A stretch of DNA of 64,000 nucleotides from Streptomyces fulvorobeus (GCF_013167895.1 NZ_BLWC01000001.1:6014001-6078000), one strand, 5' to 3'. Positions 17,033 through 26,580 are shown, counted from the stretch's first letter. A program made the numbers and translations. The notes: generated by a model not told the origin, from the letters alone.

Positions 17033-18594
17033 ATGTCGCTCCCGCCGCCCGCACCCCGCCCCTACCGCTCCGGGCCCGTCCTCTCCCTGCTGGCCGGTGC
17101 GCAGTTCCTCGTCGTACTCAACACCTCCATCGTCAACGTCGCGCTGCCCGCCATCGGGCAGGACCTGCACCTCACTCCCACGGGCCTGGCCTGGATCGTC
17201 AACGCCTACCTCATCGCCTTCGGGGCCTTGCTGCCCGTCGGCGGCCGCCTCGCCGACCTCCTCGGACACCGCGCCGCCTTCCTGACCGGCCTCCTCGTCT
17301 TCGCCGCAGGCTCCCTCGCCGCGAGCATCCCTTCCGGCTCCGGACCGCTCATCGCGGCCCGCGCGGTCCAGGGAATCGGCGCGGCCCTGCTCTCACCGGC
17401 CGGTCTGGCGATCCTGCTGGCCCACTGGGCCCCGGGCGCCGCCCGCGGCAGGGCCCTGGGCATCTGGGGAGCGGCCTCCGCGGCGGGCGGAGCCGCCGGA
17501 GTCCTGCTCGGGGAGTGCTCACCAGCGCCCTGGGCTGGTGGGCCATCTTCGCCATCAGCGCGATCGCCGCCCTCCCCGCCCTCGCGGCCACGCTCCTGCT
17601 GCTGACTCGGGGCGAACGCAAGCACACCGCACGCCTCGACGTGCCAGGAGCGCTCACCGTCACCGCCGGCCTCACCCTCCTCGTCTACGGGCTGGGCGCC
17701 AGGGGCACCACCCCACTGCCGGACTTCGCAGTCCCGGCCGCCGGACTACTGCTGCTGCTGGTCCTGATGCCGATCGAGCGACGCGCGAATGACCCCCTGC
17801 TGCCCCCGGTGCTGCTCCGCAACCGCGCAGCCGTGACGGGCAATCTCCTGATGCTGCTGCTCGGAGCGGTGTGCGTCGCCACGTTCTTCTTCCTCCCGCT
17901 CTACCAGCAGAAGGTCCTGGGCTACTCGCCCCTCGGAGCCGCTCTCACCCAACTCCCGCTCGCCGCAGCCCTCATGGCCGCCTCCTGGGGTGCGGGCCGG
18001 CTGCGGGGCACGCTGCTGCCGGGCCTGCTCGTACTCGCCGCCGGTCTGTTCTGGCTCGCCCGCCTGCCGGTCGACGGAGCCTTCCTCACCGACCTGCTCG
18101 GCCCGTCCCTGCTGATCGGCGCCGGCCTCGGCCTCGCCTTCGTCCCCCTGACCGCGCTGGGCGTCGGCGGGGTGGAGCCCCGGCACGCGGGCATCGCGGG
18201 GGGACTGATCAACACCTCCCGGCAGATCGGCGGCGCCATCGGCCTCGCGATCCTCACCACCCTCGCAGCCCCCGCCGCCGGCCGGGCGGTCCCCGGACCC
18301 GCCGACCTGGCGTACGGCTACCGGCGCGCCCTCGTCGCGGCGGCCCTCATCGCGCTCCTCGCCGCGGCAGGAACCGGCGTCCACCTGCTGCACCACCGCA
18401 GCCGGGCGGCTGCGGCGGAACGAGCCCACCCCGCCGCCACGCCCGCCCCAGAGACCACCCCATGCGCCCTCCCGCTCCAGGGAGAGCCGGCACCGGGCCC
18501 ACCGACACACCAACCGAACCATCCAGGAACTTTCCATGAAGCCCTACCTCACCGGCCACTACACCCCGCACGCCGACGAGATCACCGCCCATGA
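17033..18594 (+). pseudogene. MFS exporter, 14-TM DHA2 type, split by frameshift
   Basis: The first frame (ATG 17033 to about 17513) has FLVVLNTSIVNVALPAIGQDL, the DHA2-family TM1 signature, and the GGRLADLLGHR loop motif. The second frame (from about 17515) has the remaining membrane segments, including IGGAIGLAI. One extra G in the run 17510-17513 restores GVLLGGVLTSALGWW. The C-terminal frame stops only at 18594, overlapping the next gene. One further C near 18458-18461 would end it at TGA 18537-18539, giving a four-base ATGA overlap with the following gene and a 502-residue protein. The family exports drugs or dyes by proton antiport. It probably shares the promoter at 16120-16226. Confidence 0.82.
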
Positions 18595-18850
18595 CCTCAC
18601 GGTCGAGGGCCACCTGCCCCTTGAACTGTCCGGACGGCTGCTGCGCAACGGCCACAACCCCAAGCCCGGGGTCGGCCGCACCTTCGGCCACGGCCGCGTC
18701 GACCTGACCGCCGGTCACCTTCCCGTCCGGTGGTTTCGCCGCGGGGCCGGGGCCCAGAACATGGGGGTCACTTCCCCATGCGGCGAAGGCCACCTCCGTA
18801 CCAGGATCGGCCCAGGCGCCGAGGGTTCGGCCGGTTGCGAGGAGGGGTGA
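18536..18850 (+). pseudogene. Carotenoid oxygenase (RPE65-like), N-terminal fragment
   Basis: The first 46 residues (YLTGHYTPHADEITAHDL, then RLLRNGHNPKPG) match the start of bacterial carotenoid/lignostilbene oxygenases, which are about 450-480 residues long. Homology stops near 18675; the remainder to the stop at 18848-18850 is Gly/Arg-rich and unlike the family. None of the four iron-binding histidines is present. It looks like a truncation. The ATG overlaps the repaired MFS stop, so the ancestral gene was third in that operon. Confidence 0.6.
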
Positions 18851-19026
18851 TGGCGGCGGAGACGGGATGGGACGGGGCCGGTGCCTCACTGCCGGCGGTC
18901 GGACGGTGGTGGGAGGCCGGGCTGGTCCGCGGGGACGGGGACGCGGAGCGGCCGGACTGGGCCGCGTTGGCCGAAGAGGTGTCGGCCGTCGCGCCCGAGG
19001 AGACCCCGGCGCCCGAGGGGGAGTAG
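18850..19026 (+). CDS. Small acidic hypothetical protein
   Basis: A 58-codon frame starts at ATG 18850 behind an excellent ribosome site, GAGGAGGGG at about 18839-18847. It shows the local GC-rich third position. It is Trp- and Glu-rich (RWWEAGLV, then AALAEEVSAVAPEE) with no recognised domain. It may be a true small gene or the tail of something deleted together with the carotenoid oxygenase. Confidence 0.35.
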   Translation: MAAETGWDGAGASLPAVGRWWEAGLVRGDGDAERPDWAALAEEVSAVAPEETPAPEGE

Positions 19027-19145
19027 CCGGGACTGAGCGGATTCGAGTGGGTGCTGCGGCCCTTCACCCTCCTCGCGGGGGAACGGCTGGAGCGGGGCGT
19101 TTCCGGGCGGGCGCGAGATCGCCCTGGTACGCGGACCGGTCACCG

Positions 19146-19568
19146 CTACAGCGCGACGACCGCGCGGATCGTCTTGCCGCCCGGGTGGACCGAGACGGCC
19201 ACCTCGCGGCACAGCCGCAGCACGATGCCCCAGCCGAAGCCTCCGATGGTCAGCTCCTTGCGGCACCGGTACGACGGCACATCGCTGCTGGCATCGGTGA
19301 CGGAGACCGTCGCGCTGCCGCGATCGACGTCCAGGCTGAAGTCGGTGATACCGCCCGCGTGCCGCTGGGCATTGGTCGCCAGCTCCGAGACGACGAGCAG
19401 CAGGTCGTTGATCCGTGACTCCTCCACCCCTCGTGCGCCGGCGAGCATGCGCCTGACGCATTCGCGGGCCTGGGTGCACGTGCGTACCGTGCGGCCGTTC
19501 TCCGCACAACGGCCGGAGAAACGGCGGTGTGTCGACGTACGGGCTTGTGCCTCGCTCTGGGGCTGCAT
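19146..19568 (-). CDS. RsbW-like ATP-binding protein (HATPase_c anti-sigma/kinase)
   Basis: The 140-residue single-domain protein starts at ATG 19568. It has the GHKL N-box VSELATNAQRH (about 64-74) and the glycine-rich lid FGWGIVL (about 112-118). Such proteins in Streptomyces are Ser/Thr kinases or anti-sigma factors of the SpoIIAB/RsbW type that act on STAS-domain antagonists. No sigma factor or STAS gene is adjacent. A related protein lies at 43590-44114. Confidence 0.85.
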   Translation of the reverse strand: MQPQSEAQARTSTHRRFSGRCAENGRTVRTCTQARECVRRMLAGARGVEESRINDLLLVVSELATNAQRHAGGITDFSLDVDRGSATVSVTDASSDVPSYRCRKELTIGGFGWGIVLRLCREVAVSVHPGGKTIRAVVAL

Positions 19569-19802
19569 CGTGGTTCCCCTCCTCCCGATGTTCGAGTGTT
19601 CGTTCCCTCCCTTCTTACCGCTGACGCCCCCATGACACCCGTATGCGACGACAGGTCCCGCTGCCCGCGATCACCCAGGTGTACAGCCGGCTGTGCCGGG
19701 GCGCCGAGGGTCGGGCGTGCGGGGCACCCGGCGACTGGCCGGTCGTTCGTTCCGGTGCGCGGCCGCGGGTTCCATGGCCCGCCGCCGTGCACCGGTAGCC
19801 GG

Positions 19803-20939
19803 TCAGGCCGTGTGGAGGGTCAGGCCGTACCTGCCGAGGATCTCGTTGACGGGTTGGAACCACGTCTCGCCGCCGGAGGAGCAGTTGCCCCAGCCGCCCG
19901 AGGTGACGCCCTGGGCCTGGTCGCCGTTGATGAACGCGCCGCCGGAGTCGCCGCCCTCTGCGCAGACGCTGGTCTTCGTCATCTGGTGGACGGCGCCCTG
20001 GCTGTAGTTGACGGTCTCGTTCTTGGCCAGGACGGTGCCGCAGTGCCAACGCGTCGTGGAGCCCGAGCGGCAGATCGAGGCACCGATGGGGGCCTCGGCG
20101 GAGCCGCGTACCAGCCGGTCAGGGGTGACCCCCCAGCCGAGGACGACCGGTACGGTCCACCATCCGCTGTGGATGCTCACGTACGCGTGGTCGTCGCCGG
20201 GGAACGAGGATCCCTGGAATGTGCCCATGGCCGACCCGTCCCAGCCCCGCACCGCCGCCCCGGCCCTGCCGCAGTGGCCGGCTGTCACGAACCCGCCGTG
20301 CACGGAGAAGCCGATCGAGCAGCGGACGTTGCCGGTGTAGTAGGGGTCGCCGCCGACCGTGCCCGCCGCGTACGTACGGGGCGCCGCGGCCGTCTCGACG
20401 ACGGTGAGAGGACCGTTCCCGCGGGCCTTCTCGATGAAGGCGCGGACGGCGGGCGTCTTCCGCTCGGCGCGCACGACCGTGACGACGACGCTGTTGGCCT
20501 CGGGGTCGACGTGCCAGCCGGCCACGCCTGCGGGCGCGGAGAGCGAGTCCAGCCGGGACTTGGTACGGTCCAGTGCGGTGGCGCTGTGGCGGACGATCCG
20601 GGTGTCGGCGCCCAGGGCGCGTACATCCGCCTCCTCGGCGCGGTCGGTGAGGGCGACGACGAGCCGTCCCGTGGCCGGTTCGAACCACGATCCGCCGTAC
20701 GCGCCGCCCGCGGTCTGCCGGGCCGCCCGCTCGACAGCCGAGGCCGCCTTCTCGGCGCGGAGCCGCTCCTGCGCCTGCTGCGGGGTCAGCCCGAGGTCCC
20801 GGTCCATGGCTTCGAGCAGCCCGGCGGAGGCCGTGGGTTTGGCGGGGGTGGCGTGGGCGGCTCCGACGTGGGCACCGCCGAGTCCGACGGTCAGTAACAG
20901 GGCCGCAGCGGCGGCGCGCAAGGGGTTGGTGTGCTTCAC
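19803..20939 (-). CDS. Secreted S1 serine protease, streptogrisin type, with propeptide
   Basis: The 378-residue preproprotein has a Sec signal (1-30), a long pro-region (about 31-190) with the LGLTPQQAQERL motif of alpha-lytic/streptogrisin propeptides, and a mature chymotrypsin-fold domain (about 190-378). The triad is His222 (TAGHCG), Asp249 or Asp250 (PGDDHAY) and Ser332 (GGDSGG). Six cysteines (207, 223, 290, 300, 326 and one near 354) fit three disulfides. The pro-region folds the enzyme and is removed by self-cleavage outside the cell. A perfect 14-bp operator-like palindrome stands 32 bp before the start codon. Confidence 0.93.
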   Translation of the reverse strand: MKHTNPLRAAAAALLLTVGLGGAHVGAAHATPAKPTASAGLLEAMDRDLGLTPQQAQERLRAEKAASAVERAARQTAGGAYGGSWFEPATGRLVVALTDRAEEADVRALGADTRIVRHSATALDRTKSRLDSLSAPAGVAGWHVDPEANSVVVTVVRAERKTPAVRAFIEKARGNGPLTVVETAAAPRTYAAGTVGGDPYYTGNVRCSIGFSVHGGFVTAGHCGRAGAAVRGWDGSAMGTFQGSSFPGDDHAYVSIHSGWWTVPVVLGWGVTPDRLVRGSAEAPIGASICRSGSTTRWHCGTVLAKNETVNYSQGAVHQMTKTSVCAEGGDSGGAFINGDQAQGVTSGGWGNCSSGGETWFQPVNEILGRYGLTLHTA

Positions 20940-20970
20940 GGGACCTCCAGAGGTGGGGGATCGAACGCTC

Positions 20971-20984
20971 TGAGAGCGCTCTCA
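20971..20984. promoter_or_regulatory. LacI-type palindrome TGAGAGCGCTCTCA at the protease promoter
   Basis: A perfect 14-bp palindrome with central CG, of the same layout as the Streptomyces CebR site TGGGAGCGCTCCCA. A near copy, TGAGAGCGTTCTCA, lies at 56001-56014. Confidence 0.6.
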
Positions 20985-21055
20985 CCGAGGCGTCGGAAGT
21001 CACGCTAGCGGCGATGTAATGTCAGGTCCATACCAAGAATCGGACGTCGGTCTGG

Positions 21056-21715
21056 TCATGCTGCGCGGGCCGCGGGCTCGCCCAGCCGCAGCGCGGCGGT
21101 ACGCCAGGCCGCGGTGACGGCACGGTGGGCGAGCACGCTCGCCGCGTCGATCTCGGTGGGCAGGATCAGCGGAGCACCGATGTGGACGTGCAGACGAGGG
21201 CGCCGGATGGGCGCCGTGAGCAGCCCTGCGAGCTGCTTGGTGCCACTGCCCGAGACGATCCGGCGTGCACCGGCCTGACCGATCGGAATGAGGGGGGCGC
21301 CGGACGCGGCGGCGAGACGGGCGGGCCCGCTGCGGAAGGGTCCGGGGGCTGCTTCGCCCGCGTCCCTGCGCTCCGGCAGGCCGCCCTCGCCGTAGATGAG
21401 GACATGGCGGCCCGCCCGAAGCGCAGCCGCCGCCAGCACCAGGGCATCGGCGGCGCGGGCTGTGCGGCGGTGGACCGGAACATGCCCGTCACGGTCGAGC
21501 AGGTTACGCAGGACGGGGACGCGCCACAGACCGGCGGTGGCAAGGACGGCAGGCTCGATGCCGAGGCGGCGGAGCGCCGCCAGCACCACACCGGGGTCGG
21601 CCGGAGAGGTGTGGTTGGCGACGAGGATTCCGGGAGTCTCGAAGGAGGAGAGTTCGGCCGAGGTCGTCATCCGGCCGAGGGAGGGGACGAGGATGGCAGC
21701 GATACGGCTGAGCAC
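21056..21715 (-). CDS. 1-acylglycerol-3-phosphate acyltransferase-like protein (PlsC family)
   Basis: The 219-residue protein has the acyltransferase motif NHTSPADP (His35, Asp40), the substrate motif YGEGGLPE (about 107-114) and the hydrophobic APLIPIGQ block (about 139-146). These are motifs I, III and IV of the PlsC family, which adds an acyl chain to lysophosphatidate or related acceptors at the membrane. It is shorter than typical PlsC and may act on another lipid. The gap 21716-21972 shows no gene. Confidence 0.83.
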   Translation of the reverse strand: MLSRIAAILVPSLGRMTTSAELSSFETPGILVANHTSPADPGVVLAALRRLGIEPAVLATAGLWRVPVLRNLLDRDGHVPVHRRTARAADALVLAAAALRAGRHVLIYGEGGLPERRDAGEAAPGPFRSGPARLAAASGAPLIPIGQAGARRIVSGSGTKQLAGLLTAPIRRPRLHVHIGAPLILPTEIDAASVLAHRAVTAAWRTAALRLGEPAARAA

Positions 21716-21972
21716 GGAACTCCTTGAGGCTCGGGCGGCGGGTCCCGTTCATCCTCGCTCCGCACTCCTGCGGGTGCCTGAGCTCTCGTACTCATCCCTG
21801 TGAGGGCTCCTGCTCCGTCGCTCACCTGCTCACGACGGTGCCCGTACCGGGTTCGGCGCCACGAACAGCGTGGAGACCCTGACACTCGGCCGGGCACCAC
21901 ACCCACCCACGATCCGGCCGGCACCCGCCCCCTGCCGGATTCGAGGGCTCGCGCGGGGTTACCGGCCGCGAG

Positions 21973-22245
21973 TCACCCTGTCGACTCGTCCGGGGTGGGG
22001 TCCTCCGGGTGGACGCTCGCGTTGCGGGCGTCGTCGCGGCCCGAGCCTGCCTCGTCGGGGTCGGGCTTGTCGGCGTCGGACTCGGCGTCCGGTCGCGCTT
22101 CATCGGGTTCGGCACCCGGGGGGAGGATCACGTCGAGGGCGTCCTCGCCCTCCTGGACCTGCTGGTCGGGCATGTCGGCGGGCACGGGCGGCGGGCTGCC
22201 CTCCGCCCCGGTGTAGGCAATTCCCGAGGGCCTGCGGTCGGTCAT
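21973..22245 (-). CDS. Small acidic, disordered hypothetical protein
   Basis: ATG 22245 follows GGGAGC. The 90 residues are mostly Asp, Glu, Pro and Ser (VQEGEDALDVILPPGAEPDE), with no hydrophobic core, signal or domain. Short acidic proteins of this kind are common in Streptomyces and their role is unknown. Confidence 0.55.
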   Translation of the reverse strand: MTDRRPSGIAYTGAEGSPPPVPADMPDQQVQEGEDALDVILPPGAEPDEARPDAESDADKPDPDEAGSGRDDARNASVHPEDPTPDESTG

Positions 22246-22479
22246 GTCGTTGCTCCCGTCGGTGTCCTGTACGGCGTTCGGTGTCGCACCTCGCGTACCC
22301 GATGCGCCACGGCTCACGCAGGTCCCTCCTGCGGGCCGGTCCGCAGGCGACACGGTACGCGGGGTGGGCGGCCCCTGCCCGGGTTCGATCAACGGCACGC
22401 TGTGGACGGACGTGCTCACCCTCTTTCGCCACCCCGAGGACGCCGACCACCGATGCGCGTCGTCGATGACGCGCTGCAC

Positions 22480-22625
22480 AGAGTAGTTACAGCCAATGTT
22501 TCATGATTCGGTGTAATTCAAGGCATTTGATCATGCGTCAGAACACGCGGTGAGTCCTGCTTCCCTACGTTGAGAGCTGTCAGGCGGAGAATCTCTCCGC
22601 CTGCACAAACCGAAGGAAGTACCTC
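22480..22625 (+). promoter_or_regulatory. AT-rich promoter region of the Gly-rich secreted protein gene
   Basis: This is among the most AT-rich stretches in the window (for example 22484-22560), following a gene-free stretch from 22246. GAAGGAAG at about 22611-22618 is the ribosome site for ATG 22626. Confidence 0.4.
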
Positions 22626-23237
22626 ATGCGCTTCATGCGCACCACGGCCCCTGCCCGGATCTTCCTGGTCTCCGCGATTGCCGTCGCCGGCCTCACCGTC
22701 ACTCCCGCCCTCGCCTCCGCCCAGCCCGGTACGGGCAGCGCCGGGGCTCTCACCGCTGCCGGGGCTCCCGGCACCAACGGCGCGAACGGCGTCGGCATCC
22801 TCGGTGGTATCGGCGGACTCGGTGGTACCGGAGGCGCCGCGGGTGCCGACGGCAACGGAGGCAACGGAGGCGTCGGCGGAGACGCCGTCGGCATGGCGAG
22901 CGTCGGTGGGGCCGGGGGCACGGGCGGCGCCGGGGGCGCCAACGGCAACGGCGGCAGGGGTGGCTTCGGCGGTGACGCCGCGCTCGGCGGAAAGGGCGGC
23001 AAGGGCGGGGTAGGCGGCGCAGGCAACGCCGGTACCGGTATCGCCGGTGGCAAGGGGGGCAACGGCGGCGCCTCGCAAGCTGGGGGCGGCCACACGGGCG
23101 GCACGGGTGGCGCCGGTGGCGCGGCCAGCCCGGTGTGCCCGGGCAAGCCCGGCGGACACGGCACCGCCGCCACCCTGTTCGCGGACGGGAAAACGGGGTC
23201 CACCGGCGCCGCGGGCAAGACCACGCTCCCCTGTTGA
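22626..23237 (+). CDS. Secreted glycine-rich GGxGG-repeat protein (PGRS-like composition)
   Basis: The 203-residue protein has a signal peptide (1-32, cleavage near LASA) followed by about 140 residues of short repeats of GG, with A, N, V or K in the third position (GGTGGAAG, GGNGGVGGD, GGKGGKGGVGG). It ends in a short tail with two cysteines (SPVCPGKPGG and the final TLPC), which could pair. Composition recalls mycobacterial PE_PGRS glycine domains but there is no PE domain. The repeats may form polyglycine-II sheets. The frame is supported by the ribosome site and signal peptide. Function unknown; a secreted surface or matrix protein is inferred. Confidence 0.75.
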   Translation: MRFMRTTAPARIFLVSAIAVAGLTVTPALASAQPGTGSAGALTAAGAPGTNGANGVGILGGIGGLGGTGGAAGADGNGGNGGVGGDAVGMASVGGAGGTGGAGGANGNGGRGGFGGDAALGGKGGKGGVGGAGNAGTGIAGGKGGNGGASQAGGGHTGGTGGAGGAASPVCPGKPGGHGTAATLFADGKTGSTGAAGKTTLPC

Positions 23238-23923
23238 CCGCCTCTGTGCACGGGAAGGCGTAACGGTCGCGGGACGGGGGGCTGGGCCGCGCCTGGGCTG
23301 ATCGGGGGCAGGCGGTCCCGCCGCCCGGGCGTCACCCGTCGACCAGGCATGGGTGTGCCGGCAGTCTGCCGGACACCGTTGTCGTATGCGTGCCGTACCC
23401 GGGGTGAGGTGCCCGGCAGTGGGCGAGCGAGGGGGAGGGACGGTGGAAACAGCCATGAGGCGCCGCAGCCGCGGGTGCAGTGGGCGCGGTGACAGGCCGA
23501 GCCGAGGTGTGTCACGGCCGTCAGGGCCGTCAAGCCGGTCAGGAGCACCCCGACGACCCGGTGGGCGAGCTCGCTCCGGGCCTTGCGGACGGAGCATCCT
23601 CAGCTCTCGCCTCGATGGCGCACTCGGTGGCGCGCCCAGCCGTTCCGGGGGGCGCTGAGCGCCGACTCGGGGGCGGCGAGCAGGAGAGCGCTGATTCGGT
23701 ACGGGTCGGCGGGACTGGTCCCGGCGACCTGACGTCGGTGCACTCCCGGGCCTCGACAACCCGCGCGTGCCCGCCGATCGTCCTCGCACCCTGCACGCGG
23801 CGGCCGCTGTGCGCAATGGTGGGAACACGGCCAACCGTGCGGGGTGGGGCCGCGCCGGCCGTCCGGAGCTGCCGAACGGTCCCAAGAACCGGGGCGAAGT
23901 CGCAGCCGGGGGTGAAGCCGGGC
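23238..23923. other. Gene-free stretch
   Basis: About 690 bases with no frame that has both a ribosome site and protein-like composition. The open frames here are Arg/Pro/Ser-rich shadows of high GC. It may hold decayed sequence between the Gly-rich protein and WhiB genes. Confidence 0.5.
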
Positions 23924-24181
23924 TCAGCTCACCTCGCTCGTCCGGCGGCGCGTCCTGCGCTTGAGAGCGCGCCGTTCGTCCTCGTTGAGGCCACCCCATA
24001 CTCCCGTCACCTGGTGGGAGTCGTCCATGGCCCAGCGGAGGCACGCCTCGCGTACGGGGCAGCGCGAGCAGACCTCCTTCGCCTCCTCGGCCTGGATGAG
24101 CGCGGGGGCGCCGGTTCCCACCGGGAAGAAGAGGTCGGGGTCGGCGTTCCGACAGGCTGCGGATGCACGCCAGTTGTCCAT
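23924..24181 (-). CDS. WhiB-family iron-sulfur regulator
   Basis: ATG 24181 follows CAGGAGG. The 85-residue protein has the four [4Fe-4S]-ligating cysteines: Cys10 in AACRNADPDLFFP, then EVCSRCPVREAC. GVWGGLNEDERRALKRR follows, the beta-turn and basic tail that contact sigma factor and DNA. WhiB-like proteins sense redox or nitric oxide and work with the primary sigma factor. Which paralogue this is cannot be told. Confidence 0.92.
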   Translation of the reverse strand: MDNWRASAACRNADPDLFFPVGTGAPALIQAEEAKEVCSRCPVREACLRWAMDDSHQVTGVWGGLNEDERRALKRRTRRRTSEVS

Positions 24182-24437
24182 GAATCCTCCTGTGGTGGTA
24201 TGAACGTAGAACTCGTACCTACGCGCCTCACCGGTCGTCGGCAGTTGAAACGTCGCCTCCTCCACGGAAATGCCGACCTGCTTCCATGCGGTTCCCGGGC
24301 CATCGCCGAAAACGAGTCCCTCGGGCCCGGCCTCCGCATGGCCGGAACTGACTATGGTGACCAGGAGGAGGCCGCTTGGGAGGCCACTTCTGCTCACGTG
24401 GAGTAATCCGCCTTACCCATCAGGAACCGCGCGTCCC

Positions 24438-24460
24438 AGTGATTGCTCAGTACGATCACT
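24438..24460. promoter_or_regulatory. Dyad upstream of the RsbQ/RsbP-like pair
   Basis: AGTGAT and ATCACT are separated by 11 bp, 64 bp before the RsbQ-like start. It could be an operator; nothing else supports it. Confidence 0.3.
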
Positions 24461-24524
24461 CACGGTGAGAAGCCTCCTCCCCGCGGGCAGGCCGCCAGGA
24501 GCCGTGAGTGGCAGGATGCTTTTC

Positions 24525-25325
24525 ATGGACGTTCGGAAGAGAAACCGGGTGTCGGTGACGGGCCGGGAACACGGTCCGGTGGTGATGCTCGCGCACGGCT
24601 TCGGGTGCGACCAGAACGTGTGGCGTCTTGTCGCACCCGAGCTGGAGAAGTTTTTCCGGGTGGTCCGCTTCGATCACGTGGGGGCGGGTCGTTCCGATGT
24701 GTCCGCCTGGAGCGCCGAGCGGTACTCCGCCCTGGACGGCTACGCGCAGGACGTGATCGAGATCTGCGAGGAGCTCGCCCTCGGACCCGTGACCTTCGTC
24801 GGGCACTCGGTCAGTTCCATGATCGGCGTTCTCGCCGCCGCGCAGCAGCCCGAGCTCTTCGACAAACTGGTCCTCGTCACTCCGTCGCCGTCCTACATCG
24901 ATGACGGCGACTACCGGGGCGGATTCAGTGAACAGGACATCGGGGAACTGCTCGATTCGCTGGACAGCAACTACCTGGGCTGGTCCGCGACCATGGCGCC
25001 GGTGATCATGGGAACCCCGGATCGTCCCGAGCTGACCGAAGAGCTGACCAACAGCTTCTGCCGGACGGATCCGGCGATCGCCCGGGTGTTCGCGAGAGCG
25101 ACCTTCCTGTCCGACAACCGGTCCGACCTCGCCAGGGTGACCATTCCGACGCTCATCACCGAGAGTGCGCGCGACCCGCTCGCCCCGCGGGAGGTCGGAG
25201 CCTTCGTCCACACGCGGATCACCGGCAGCGAGCTGGTCACCCTTGACTCCACGGGGCACTGCCCGCAGCTGAGCGCCCCCGAGGAGACGGCCGAGGCGAT
25301 CATCGCGTTCGTGCGGGAGGCGTGA
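24525..25325 (+). CDS. RsbQ-like alpha/beta hydrolase
   Basis: The 266-residue protein (ATG 24525, GGCAGG nine bases upstream; in-frame starts at 24504 and 24516 are alternatives) has the RsbQ hallmarks. MLAHGFGCDQNVWR forms the oxyanion loop, GHSVSS holds the nucleophile Ser, ESARDPLAP the Asp and STGHCPQLSAP the His. In Bacillus, RsbQ binds a small hydrophobic ligand and switches on the PAS-PP2C phosphatase RsbP. The stop overlaps the next start as TGATG, and the next gene is a PAS-PP2C phosphatase, so the pair is kept together here. Confidence 0.9.
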   Translation: MDVRKRNRVSVTGREHGPVVMLAHGFGCDQNVWRLVAPELEKFFRVVRFDHVGAGRSDVSAWSAERYSALDGYAQDVIEICEELALGPVTFVGHSVSSMIGVLAAAQQPELFDKLVLVTPSPSYIDDGDYRGGFSEQDIGELLDSLDSNYLGWSATMAPVIMGTPDRPELTEELTNSFCRTDPAIARVFARATFLSDNRSDLARVTIPTLITESARDPLAPREVGAFVHTRITGSELVTLDSTGHCPQLSAPEETAEAIIAFVREA

Positions 25326-26580
25326 TGGCGGACCAGGACGGCGATGAGAGGCACGGGTCCTGGGCCGCGGGGGACCGTACCCGGGAACAGGAGCCGCTCT
25401 CCGTCCTGCTTGAGGACAGTGCGGAGGATCTCTACGAGAACGCGCCGTGCGGCTACCTCTCCACTCTGCTGGACGGGCAGATCGCCAAGGTCAACGGAAC
25501 CCTGCTGCGATGGCTGGGATACAGGCGTGAGGATCTCGTCGGCCGCAGACACTTCTCCGACCTGCTGACCATCGGTGGCAGGCTCTACCACGAGACGCAC
25601 TTCTCACCTCTGCTGCGGATGCAGGGCGAAGTCAGCGGCATCGCCCTGGAGCTCAAGGCCGCGGACGGCACCCGGCTGCCCGTCCTCGTCACCTCCACGG
25701 TCAAGCAGGACAGCGCCGGCAACCCCCTGCTGATCCGCACCACCCTCCTGGACGCCCGGGACAGGCGCGCGTACGAGCGGGAACTCCTGCGCGCCCGGCA
25801 GGAGGCCGACCACGAACGTGCCCGCCTGCAGCGCCTCACCACGACGCTGCAGCGCACTCTGCTCCCGCCGGCTCTCGTACCGGTTCCGGGCCTGGACGTC
25901 GCCGCACACTTCCACTTCGCCTCCTCCGACGAGGTGGGCGGGGACTTCTACGACCTGTTCCCGCTGGCCGCCGGACGCTGGGGTTCTTCATGGGAGACGT
26001 ACGGGGAAAGGGGGCGGACGCGGCCGTGGTGACCTCACTGGCGCGGTACACCCTGCGGGCCGCAGCGGTCTCCGATCCCGTACCGGCCACGGTGCTGGCC
26101 AACCTCAACACCGCGCTCAACCACGAGTTCCCGGACGGCGAGCCGCGCTTCTGCACCGTCATCTTCGGCTTGCTCACACCCGAGAGGGGCGACGTGGGGT
26201 TTCATGTCGTCCTGGCGGGTGGCGGTCACCCCCCTGCCGTGCTGCTGCGGGCCGACGGCAGCGCCGACCATCTGCCCACGCCCGGCGGTCAGCTGGTCGG
26301 CGTCGTAGCGGACGCGCAGTTCACCACGACCACCGTGAACCTGAGACCCGGCGACACCCTGCTGCTCTACACGGACGGGCTCACCGAGGCACGTACCCCT
26401 TACGGAGGGGAACGTTACGGGGAAGAAGCGCTCCTGGCCTTCGCGCGTGCCCTCGCTCCCACCTCGGCTCACGGTGCCGTCGAGGCTCTCACCACGCTCC
26501 TGGACTCCTTCGGCGGGGAACTCGACGACGACACCGCGCTCCTGGCGATGGGAGTGCCCCGACTGGACGCCGGGCAGTGA
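25325..26580 (+). pseudogene. RsbP-like PAS + PPM (SpoIIE) phosphatase, split by one frameshift
   Basis: The first frame has a PAS domain (about 30-140: ENAPCGYLSTLLDGQIAKVN and RRHFSDLLTIGGRLYHETHF), a short coiled coil (RQEADHERARLQRL) and the start of the phosphatase domain (SSDEVGGDFYDLF, with its metal-binding Asp). The rest (MGDVRGKGADAA, TDGLTEAR, DDDTALLAMG) is in another frame. One extra G in the run 25980-25983 gives GRWGFFMGDVRGKGA and a 418-residue protein. With RsbQ it would dephosphorylate a STAS anti-sigma antagonist in response to an energy or ligand signal. The STAS and RsbW partners may be elsewhere. Probably a base-calling break. Confidence 0.85.

Noticed and set aside
22658..23200. 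Tandem DNA repeats in the Gly-rich gene as a mobile or CRISPR-like array
   Set aside because: The repeats are short, irregular and in phase with GGx codons; they are protein-level repeats.
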